Positions 17,996-23,742 of a stretch of 64,000 nt of DNA are shown here, one piece after another. The notes under the pieces were generated by a model, which worked only from the letters and a program-made list of their open reading frames with translations, searched no databases and was not told the DNA's origin. Both the position numbers and the translations under genes were made by a program. The DNA is from SpSt-333 sp964371615 (lineage in GTDB: Bacteria; Bacteroidota; Ignavibacteria; UBA10030; UBA8401). The stretch lies in contig CAYJMS010000001.1 in NCBI GenBank assembly GCA_964371615.1, positions 868,001 through 932,000 on the forward strand, in the 5' to 3' direction. Within the stretch, counting starts at the first letter, position 1, and each line of letters begins with the position of its first letter.

Positions 17996-18481
17996 ATGTA
18001 TTTATGCACAACATGTTGGGAAGCGTATAACGACAATCTCGGAATGTGCACCAAAAAATCTTGCAGCGGCGGAGAAGTAGTTGATATCGATGATGATCTT
18101 GTCCCGATCATTGTCGAACTGAACAAAAAGGGATATGTCACACAAATGTGCTGTTCCGGTCATGTCTATGAAGGGAGTGGAGATCCATCGCCAAGGACAT
18201 TCATTTCCTTTGAACCATTCATCAAAAAAAATCTATTTGCGAATTTCCCAATCGGATTTGTTGTAACTAAGTCTGCAGACAAGCTGTTCATCGAAGCTAG
18301 TTATGAACCTTCCAATGGATTGCGCACTCATGCATTGATAGCGCAAGGTATAGCGCAGTTGGCACTTTGGGTTGAAAATCTTCCTTCGCTCAGTAGTAAT
18401 GTTATTATGGATGCAATAGAAAAGCAGCTCGATGCAGACAGGAAATCACGAAAAAAGGCTGGCCAGCCTAAAATAAAATAG
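17996..18481 (+). CDS. Cys-rich hypothetical protein
   Basis: A 161-residue protein with YLCTTCWEAYNDNLGMC and KKSC near the N-terminus, four Cys that could bind zinc, and MCCSGHV further on. From about residue 90 a second alpha-beta domain follows (FISFEPFIKKNLFANFP). No family is recognised. An in-frame ATG at 17897 would add 33 residues, but that stretch contains a terminator-like hairpin, while GGAGG four bases before 17996 is a strong ribosome binding site, so 17996 is preferred. It begins the group of small genes that leads to the replication module of the element. A 22-codon frame at 18490-18558 follows and is not called. Confidence 0.6.
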   Translation: MYLCTTCWEAYNDNLGMCTKKSCSGGEVVDIDDDLVPIIVELNKKGYVTQMCCSGHVYEGSGDPSPRTFISFEPFIKKNLFANFPIGFVVTKSADKLFIEASYEPSNGLRTHALIAQGIAQLALWVENLPSLSSNVIMDAIEKQLDADRKSRKKAGQPKIK

Positions 18482-18575
18482 GAATCAATATGACAACACG
18501 AGCACCGCCTACGAATGGTGGAAACAAAAGAGTCACAAACCAAACCACACAAAAATAAACATAAGGACTATTCAT

Positions 18576-18887
18576 ATGGCATCAATATTAATAACAGGCT
18601 ATCTCCCAAAAGAGGTAGCACACAGCAAACACAAATCCGCGCGCGAAGCAAGTAGCTTCTTACGGGCGGTTGTAAAAAAGGCCAACGGCTCCATCAAGAA
18701 ACTTGAAGTGCTGATGGGCTCAATCTTCATCTCGTTGAAAGACGAGAACGGAGTGAAAGAGCTGAAGGAAGTTCTTTCGTCGTTAAAAGATGTGCAGGTC
18801 ACCGAACCTTCACAGGCAATGCTCATTTTTACCAAAGAGCGCGCCCGCAATGAGGCGCAGCTTGCAGATAAAAAGGCAGCAGTATAA
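18576..18887 (+). CDS. Small hypothetical protein (103 aa)
   Basis: A 103-residue alpha-beta protein (MASILITGYLPKEVAHSKH...), basic in its first half and ending in a long helix. No family recognised. An AAGGA box precedes the ATG. It lies in the run of small genes of the mobile element; the first hairpin repeat begins nine bases after its stop codon. Confidence 0.55.
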   Translation: MASILITGYLPKEVAHSKHKSAREASSFLRAVVKKANGSIKKLEVLMGSIFISLKDENGVKELKEVLSSLKDVQVTEPSQAMLIFTKERARNEAQLADKKAAV

Positions 18888-18895
18888 CACCCAGG

Positions 18896-18921
18896 TTGCG
18901 CCGGCGGTAACGTCGGCGCAA
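18896..18921 (+). repeat. GTAA-loop hairpin, copy 1
   Basis: An 11-bp stem, TTGCGCCGGCG (18896-18906) with CGTCGGCGCAA (18911-18921), including one G-T wobble, closes the tetraloop GTAA. If transcribed, GUAA is a GNRA tetraloop. There is no T run after it, so it is not a plain terminator. A second copy lies at 19156, with base differences that mostly keep the pairing. Confidence 0.7.
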
Positions 18922-19007
18922 TCACAACCACAATCACTGACACAAAGGTGCTTGTAGTATCAGCAACTACAGGTGCCAAACAGAAGCTGAGAAAGGAGAA
19001 TATTATC

Positions 19008-19121
19008 ATGGACACAGACGATTATCAAGACACCACAGATACAGAGCCTGAAGCTGAACCTGAATCTGAACCGTCAGATTATGATCCGGCAGATTACGAA
19101 GAGGGTGGCTTGTATTGGTAA
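19008..19121 (+). CDS. Small acidic protein (37 aa)
   Basis: A 37-residue strongly acidic protein, MDTDDYQDTTDTEPEAE..., with a repeated Glu-Pro pattern in the middle and ending GGLYW. AAAGGAG at 18993-18999 stands nine bases before the ATG, which supports translation. No family is known. The acidic composition would suit a DNA-mimic or a chaperone-like partner, but this is only speculation. It sits between the two hairpin repeats. Confidence 0.45.
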   Translation: MDTDDYQDTTDTEPEAEPESEPSDYDPADYEEGGLYW

Positions 19122-19155
19122 TTAAAAAGTCGATCTCTACGTTCAGGTATCTCGG

Positions 19156-19181
19156 TTGCGTCGATGGTAACACCGGCGCAA
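19156..19181 (+). repeat. GTAA-loop hairpin, copy 2
   Basis: TTGCGTCGATG (19156-19166) and CACCGGCGCAA (19171-19181) pair with one A-C mismatch around the same GTAA loop. Compared with copy 1, the tenth pair changes from C-G to T-A, a compensatory change, and the sixth from C-G to T-G. The downstream ATCACAA is also shared. Confidence 0.65.
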
Positions 19182-19194
19182 TCACAAAAATAAC

Positions 19195-19353
19195 ATGAAA
19201 AATGAATACTCATATATAATGGATGAAGGCAAGGAAGTAACCGAAGCGGAACTCGACGAAATAGCATCGATTCTCGCACAGGTGATCTATCAATATTATA
19301 GAAGGGACAAAAATGATGATGAAAAAATATCTGATTCACTTTGTCAGGGATAA
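19195..19353 (+). CDS. Small hypothetical protein overlapping next gene (52 aa)
   Basis: A 52-residue, Glu-rich helical frame, MKNEYSYIMDEGKEVTEAEL..., whose last 41 bases overlap the start of the helicase-like gene in another frame. No strong ribosome binding site is seen before the ATG. The codon use is consistent with its neighbours and a helix at residues 16-37 is plausible. Not recognised. Confidence 0.4.
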   Translation: MKNEYSYIMDEGKEVTEAELDEIASILAQVIYQYYRRDKNDDEKISDSLCQG

Positions 19354-20962
19354 GAAGCCCAAAGAAATACTCAACTGGATTATGGTCGATACTCCCGATG
19401 CGAGTTTGATCTTTGCCAAGGAGAATAACATGTTTAAGGATGCCGAGGTTGTCCTTCTGGAAGCATCAAAGAATGATCGGGCAACAGTACTTTCCGCCGC
19501 ACGTGAGTTGATGGCAGTAGCGAAGGTGGTTAAAGTGGTAAGGGAATCCGATCCTGATAAAATAAATGAAAAAGTATTGGACTCAGCACCAGCAATTCCG
19601 AACTCCCTACTGACGATGAACGATGATGATTTTGCCGCCCTGGCAACTCTTCAATCTGCGCAGGTTCTGCACCCGGCGCAGGATTACAACAACGGGGTAT
19701 TCTATTATGGTGCAATAGTTAATGGCGTTGATATGATCGTCACTTCTAATGGGGAAATGTTCTCGTTTGCTGAAACCGTAAACAGAGATATTGCGCTCAT
19801 GCAAAAAGATCTGTCAGCATCCAATCTCCGACACGAAACGGTCATCGAATATTTTACCGGCGGATTAAAGGTAAATGCCGATGAATTATTTAAGGAGATT
19901 CGAAAATATGTCCAGAGGCATATATATTTTTCAGAGCCGGAGACGTATGATCTGATTGCCATATGGATAATGGGAACTTATATATATAGAGGATTTAGAT
20001 ACTATCCATATATTCATTTGAACGCAGAAAAGGGGAGCGGTAAAACATTGCTTATGGAATTGATGGTCCCAATATCATTTAACGGAATATTGTTATCCCA
20101 GCCGGTCGCTTCAACGGTGCTCAAATTGATAAATCAGGCAGGGGCAACACTGTTTATTGATGAAGCCGAAGGATTGGCACAGAAGCAGACCGGAGGCAAT
20201 AACCAGGTAAAACAGATTCTTAAAACCGGATTTAATAGGAGCGGACAGTTCTATATCGGCGAAACCATGTACCGAACGTATGGTCCAAAATGTTTCGCAG
20301 GTATCAATGATCTCGATGACGTATTGGCAGACAGGGCAATTACTATTAAAATATTACGTAAAACAAATGCGGAAAAAGTTGAACTCTACCGCGAAACTCC
20401 CACTATGCGGTCGGATCAAATGAAGATCAGAGATCAGCTCTATCTTTTCGGGTTGCGATTTGGACCCATCGTAGCACAAGATTATGAGATTGAAAAACCG
20501 TTCTATGATAAACTCTCAGAACTGACAAACCGTGCATACGATGTGTGGGTCCCATTATACCGCATTGTTACCAGTCTGACGGACAATGATTTGAAAGCAA
20601 GTATATTCAATTCACTGGACAAATTATCTCAAATCGACGGAAGGCGAAGAAAAATGCGCGATGCAGAAGAGAATGAGACCAGCTCTCTGATTAATAATCT
20701 GACAGAGGTATTGAAGCAGGTGCAACCGTACAAACAAGAAAATGGCCTTAGTTACTATGAAACTGATGGATTGTATAACGAAATGGTGAAGAACGAAAAA
20801 ATACCCAAAAGTATGCAGCGGAAAGCATTTAGCAGATTTATAAAAAGAGTGCTCGAAATTGAATCGAAGCCGGTGGGATTTAAATTAGCGACAAAGCGTA
20901 TGTATGTGATAGACGAGGCGAAGTTCGAAGAATATAAAAAACGGTATGCTGATATTGTCTGA
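19313..20962 (+). CDS. Element replication ATPase (primase/helicase-like)
   Basis: A 549-residue protein. Its central ATPase has Walker A NAEKGSGKTLLMELM (about residues 236-250) and Walker B ATLFIDEAEGL (about 278-288), and a conserved TGFNRSGQFY and FAGINDLDDVLADRAITI that match the helicase-like ATPase half of DUF3631/DUF927-type element proteins. The N-terminal 150 residues (APAIPNSLLTMNDDDFAAL...) resemble no primase motif that I can see. The C-terminus (about 480-549) may be a winged-helix. Three ATG codons follow in a row (19313, 19316, 19319). It probably unwinds the element or its origin during replication; the excisionase gene and integrase follow. Confidence 0.7.
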   Translation: MMMKKYLIHFVRDKKPKEILNWIMVDTPDASLIFAKENNMFKDAEVVLLEASKNDRATVLSAARELMAVAKVVKVVRESDPDKINEKVLDSAPAIPNSLLTMNDDDFAALATLQSAQVLHPAQDYNNGVFYYGAIVNGVDMIVTSNGEMFSFAETVNRDIALMQKDLSASNLRHETVIEYFTGGLKVNADELFKEIRKYVQRHIYFSEPETYDLIAIWIMGTYIYRGFRYYPYIHLNAEKGSGKTLLMELMVPISFNGILLSQPVASTVLKLINQAGATLFIDEAEGLAQKQTGGNNQVKQILKTGFNRSGQFYIGETMYRTYGPKCFAGINDLDDVLADRAITIKILRKTNAEKVELYRETPTMRSDQMKIRDQLYLFGLRFGPIVAQDYEIEKPFYDKLSELTNRAYDVWVPLYRIVTSLTDNDLKASIFNSLDKLSQIDGRRRKMRDAEENETSSLINNLTEVLKQVQPYKQENGLSYYETDGLYNEMVKNEKIPKSMQRKAFSRFIKRVLEIESKPVGFKLATKRMYVIDEAKFEEYKKRYADIV

Positions 20963-20995
20963 ATATAATGGTATAAGAAGGCAATAGGAATTTCT

Positions 20996-21268
20996 ATGGG
21001 TGAAGAAACAGGGAAAAATATCATCGGAAGGGAAGTGATGAATGTTCCGGAGACGGCGGATTATTTGCACGTTTCCGAGAGCATCATCCGGCGACTGATA
21101 CGGCAAAAGAGAATACCGTATTTCCAGATTGAGGGGAGGTATCTGTTTTATCGAGTAACACTGGATGGATGGATCGTGAGCAACATTGTCGAACCGTCGA
21201 AGGTCACCATAGAATCTACGATACAAAAAACAACAGCCGAGATATGGAACAAATCGAAAGGACTATAA
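20996..21268 (+). CDS. Excisionase-like HTH protein
   Basis: A 90-residue protein with a MerR/excisionase-type helix-turn-helix at residues 14-60: VMNVPETADYLHVSESIIRR, then RQKRIPYFQIEGRYLFYR with the RIP-F-wing pattern. Such proteins bind att regions and bend DNA for excision, or regulate the integrase. It ends three bases before the integrase, so the pair is an operon. Confidence 0.8.
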   Translation: MGEETGKNIIGREVMNVPETADYLHVSESIIRRLIRQKRIPYFQIEGRYLFYRVTLDGWIVSNIVEPSKVTIESTIQKTTAEIWNKSKGL

Positions 21269-21271
21269 TGT

Positions 21272-22336
21272 ATGGCATGTATTAGAAAAGTAAAGGGGAG
21301 AACAGGATACGTTTATCACATTGACTTTTCTTACAGAGGTAAACGGTTTGTTAAAACCACAAAAACATCGGAATTGTCCGTAGCAAAACAAATATTAAAG
21401 GATATCGAGGGAAAGATTGCGCGAGGTATTTTTGATCTAGAAACATTTGAGGATAAATCGGTATTGCTTTCAAGTTTCATTGAGCAGTATTTTAAATATG
21501 CAAAAAACTTAAAATCACCGGCGACACTTGTCAATGAAAAAAACTACACGGAGAAATTCATTAAATATTTTGGTAATGTCCAGATGTATACCATCACTGT
21601 AAAAAACTTGGACCTGTGGCGTTCAGAAATGTTGGCACAAGTGAGTCCGACAACGTTTAATATAGAAAGGCGAACGCTGCAGGCGATATTTGAGGTGGCG
21701 GTGCGTTGGGACTTGATCAAAACAAATCCATTTAAAAAGATACAAAAAGCGAAAGTCGAGGAAAAAAGGCTGTTTATGGAACAGAGCGAATTTGAGAAGA
21801 TCATTAAGAGGATTGACCAGGATATTTCTTCGGCACGATCTTCAAGAGACCGCAGATTCCTTGATAAATTCAAAGCGTTCATACTTTTCTCTGTGAATAC
21901 TGGCATGCGAAGGTCAGAAGTCCTCCGATTAAAACGAGGTGATATTGACATTAAATCCGGAGTGATACACATTGTCGTAACAAAAAGTAAAAAGACACGG
22001 GTTGTTCCGTTAAACACCATGAGCCGTTATATAATAGAGTCGATAGGCGATGATCTGTTCGGGCGATTAAACGCCAATCACGTGACGCGAAAGTTCAATT
22101 ACTATCTTGGTCTCACCGGCTTGCAGCAATTCAAACTGCATTCCCTACGGCACACATTTGCAACAAATCTAATCCGTCTTGGTGTAGACGTCTACACAGT
22201 AAGCAGACTGTTGGGGCACTCCGATATCCGCACTACATTGGTATATGCCAAGATGAAAGATGAAGTATTAAAGGACGCTGTAAACAAACTTTCGCTTCCT
22301 ACCGCTGTTACCATCCCCGCCATTCATCCGCAATAA
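21272..22336 (+). CDS. Tyrosine recombinase/integrase (right copy)
   Basis: A 354-residue phage-type integrase with an N-terminal three-strand arm-binding domain (RGKRFVKTTKTSE), a core-binding domain (about 70-160) and catalytic residues Arg213 (GMRRSEVLRL), His290/Arg293 (HSLRHTF), His near LGHSD and Tyr325 (LVYAKM). It lies directly before the tRNA-Arg genes, about 230 bases from the first, but because the tRNA 3' ends point away from it the standard tRNA-end integration geometry does not apply simply. It differs from the integrase at 1172, so two elements may be nested. An intrinsic terminator follows. Confidence 0.92.
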   Translation: MACIRKVKGRTGYVYHIDFSYRGKRFVKTTKTSELSVAKQILKDIEGKIARGIFDLETFEDKSVLLSSFIEQYFKYAKNLKSPATLVNEKNYTEKFIKYFGNVQMYTITVKNLDLWRSEMLAQVSPTTFNIERRTLQAIFEVAVRWDLIKTNPFKKIQKAKVEEKRLFMEQSEFEKIIKRIDQDISSARSSRDRRFLDKFKAFILFSVNTGMRRSEVLRLKRGDIDIKSGVIHIVVTKSKKTRVVPLNTMSRYIIESIGDDLFGRLNANHVTRKFNYYLGLTGLQQFKLHSLRHTFATNLIRLGVDVYTVSRLLGHSDIRTTLVYAKMKDEVLKDAVNKLSLPTAVTIPAIHPQ

Positions 22337-22344
22337 CGTAGTAT

Positions 22345-22373
22345 AAAGATCCGAATCCCGGGTCTTTATTTTA
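22345..22373 (+). terminator. Intrinsic terminator after the right integrase
   Basis: AAAGATCC (22345-22352) pairs with GGGTCTTT (22360-22367), with one G-T wobble, then ATTTTAT. It closes the excisionase-integrase transcript. The next 190 bases, up to the tRNA, are AT-rich with no gene and include a twice-repeated CAATACAAC. Confidence 0.55.
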
Positions 22374-22563
22374 TCCTCTCATCATTTTCTTTATTGATAT
22401 TCTTTCTAATTGTAACTATTTTGTAACATCAGCCAATACAACTCAATACAACGCAATAAAAAACCTTACCAAAATGTAACATAAAAGGTCGAAATTTTGG
22501 TTATCGTGTGATTTTGATCAAGTGTAAAAAAGAAAAAATTGGCGAAAACAAATTGAATTCAAC

Positions 22564-22637
22564 GCATCCGTAGCTCAACTGGATAGAGCATCAGACTTCG
22601 ACTCTGAGGGTTGGGGGTTCGAATCCCTCCGGGTGTA
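22564..22637 (+). tRNA. tRNA-Arg (anticodon TCG)
   Basis: A complete cloverleaf of 74 bases: acceptor GCATCCG with CGGGTGT (a G-T at the end pair), D-stem GCTC/GAGC, anticodon stem TCAGA/TCTGA with loop CTTCGAC (anticodon TCG, reading CGA), and T-arm GGGGG-TTCGAAT-CCCTC. The CCA end is not encoded. Its D arm matches the neighbouring tRNA-Arg. Confidence 0.92.
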
Positions 22638-22753
22638 CAAAAATTGATACATTGTCAAATTGTGAAATAACATTGATTTAGTTTTTTGCATTAATTCCGC
22701 AATTCCACAATTTATCAATTTTTCAATTGGCTCTATGTTTTTCTTGTAACCTC

Positions 22754-22827
22754 ACATCCGTAGCTCAACTGGATAGAGCGTTGGCCTCCGAAGCCAAAGG
22801 TTTCGGGTTCGAATCCCGACGGGTGTA
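22754..22827 (+). tRNA. tRNA-Arg (anticodon CCG)
   Basis: A cloverleaf of 74 bases: acceptor ACATCCG with CGGGTGT, D-stem GCTC/GAGC, anticodon stem TTGGC/GCCAA with loop CTCCGAA (anticodon CCG, reading CGG), T-arm TCGGG-TTCGAAT-CCCGA. No encoded CCA. Its 3' part is repeated at 23098 (split) and in part at 23349, and a GIY-YIG gene begins seven bases beyond it. Confidence 0.92.
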
Positions 22828-22834
22828 CAACCCC

Positions 22835-23122
22835 ATGCCAGACAGTAAAACAAAATACTATGTGTATGTTTTACGTAGTCTGAAGGACCAAAAGTACTAT
22901 TATGGACTTACTGCCAATATAGAATCTAGACTTAGTGACCACAATGCTGGCAGAGTGATTTCAACTCAACCCCGTCGTCCTTTAGAATTAGTATATTTTG
23001 AAGAAATATTTGGATATACTAATGCCAGAAAGCGTGAGAAGTATTTTAAATCGTCGGCTGGCAGAAAATATCTAAAGAAAAAATTGATCATGCCAATGGT
23101 TTCGGGTTCCCCGCCTGCCTGA
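22835..23122 (+). CDS. Small GIY-YIG nuclease-like protein
   Basis: A 95-residue protein of the UvrC-N/GIY-YIG type: YYVYVLRSLKD, then YYYGLT for the YIG part, the catalytic Arg in ESRLSDHN, Glu in LVYFEE, and the family-typical KREKYFKSSAGRKYLKK. The ATG is taken at 22835, beyond the tRNA; the frame is open into the tRNA but that part is not coding. The last residues (about 85-95, PMVSGSPPA) are read from a copy of the tRNA 3' end and the palindrome that follows, so the natural C-terminus was probably shorter. It may be a cassette inserted at the tRNA end. A nuclease activity is predicted from the fold only. Confidence 0.85.
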   Translation: MPDSKTKYYVYVLRSLKDQKYYYGLTANIESRLSDHNAGRVISTQPRRPLELVYFEEIFGYTNARKREKYFKSSAGRKYLKKKLIMPMVSGSPPA

Positions 23123-23205
23123 CTGCGTCAGCAGTCGGGCAGGCCTGCCCGACTGACCTTGATATTGGATCGTCGGTCAGGCGGGGAATCCCGACGGGTG
23201 TACAA
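23098..23205 (+). repeat. Copy of tRNA-Arg 3' end split by an insertion
   Basis: GGTTTCGGGTTC (23098-23109) and GAATCCCGACGGGTGTACAA (23186-23205) are together identical to the 3' end of the tRNA-Arg(CCG) gene (22799-22830), but are separated by 76 bases within the T-loop sequence. The insert begins CCCGCCTG and ends CAGGCGGG, an inverted repeat. Confidence 0.8.
23113..23144. repeat. 14-bp-stem palindrome inside the split tRNA end
   Basis: GCCTGCCTGACTGC (23113-23126) and GCAGTCGGGCAGGC (23131-23144) pair, one G-T wobble, around GTCA. GC-rich and unlike its AT-rich surroundings; similar mobile hairpins occur in many bacterial intergenic regions. It also forms the stop region of the GIY-YIG frame. 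Confidence 0.7.
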
Positions 23206-23208
23206 AAA

Positions 23209-23248
23209 AATTGTGGAATTGTGGAACTGCGGAATTGTGGAATTGATA
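23209..23248. repeat. Octamer tandem array 1
   Basis: Five units of AATTGTGG with single changes (AATTGTGG, AATTGTGG, AACTGCGG, AATTGTGG, AATTGATA), beginning three bases after the tRNA-end copy. Confidence 0.7.
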
Positions 23249-23321
23249 TCCTGGGAAAAATATGGGGCATTAATTCCGGCAATATAATTGCCCCATCGTC
23301 CGCAAATCTAACTTTCAGTCA

Positions 23322-23368
23322 TTGATATTTGATCGTCGGTCAGGCGGGGAATCCCGACGGGTGTACAA
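23322..23368 (+). repeat. Second copy of insertion edge plus tRNA 3' end
   Basis: This 47-base segment repeats 23159-23205 with one base difference, that is the right edge of the insertion (GATCGTCGGTCAGGCGGG) joined to the tRNA 3' end GAATCCCGACGGGTGTACAA. The two copies lie 163 bases apart and each is followed by an octamer array. Confidence 0.8.
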
Positions 23369-23369
23369 A

Positions 23370-23409
23370 AATTGCGGAACTGCAGAACTGCGGAATTGTG
23401 GAATTTGAG
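23370..23409. repeat. Octamer tandem array 2
   Basis: Units AATTGCGG, AACTGCAG, AACTGCGG, AATTGTGG, AATTTGAG, following the second tRNA-end copy as in array 1. The complement of two such units is also present between the tRNA genes (22691-22713). Confidence 0.65.
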
Positions 23410-23742
23410 TCCAATTCTGTAATTTTGCGATATAAGATTTAACTATTGTTTTATTTAACCTTCCCGTTCAGAATTATTATATCCCATCCCTCCTCAAAAA
23501 AGAGTTGCTATAATCAGATATTATAGTCTTATTTCAATGGACATTCGTCCAGTTCTCTCAAATTTGGTAATGTTTATTAATATTTAACCAAAGTTGAAAA
23601 TTTCAACACCAAATTCTGCTGAAATTATAAACAATTGCACTCGGTACGCTCTTTGTTATAGTAATCAATGGTATTTTCGGTTTTGTATAATCCATTGGTT
23701 AATTCGACCGGTTCAACTTTAGATAAGTACGAGCAAATCAAC
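23410..23742. other. Non-coding upstream region of the cytochrome operon
   Basis: About 330 bases without a gene. It has an inverted repeat CTATAAT/ATTATAG (23508-23526), which could be an operator, and a TATAAT at 23696-23701 without a good -35 at the right distance. Base composition begins to rise to that of the right-hand region from about here. Confidence 0.4.

Noticed and set aside
22564..22830. tRNA-Arg genes as the integration site of the left element
   Set aside because: The tRNA 3' ends point away from the integrase and island, and no copy of the tRNA end was found near positions 1-1200.
22727..22834. GIY-YIG frame extended upstream through the tRNA
   Set aside because: The extension translates the tRNA gene itself; ATG at 22835 gives the normal family start.
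1..23700. CRISPR array
   Set aside because: No regularly spaced repeats with unique spacers; the octamer arrays are direct tandem without spacers.
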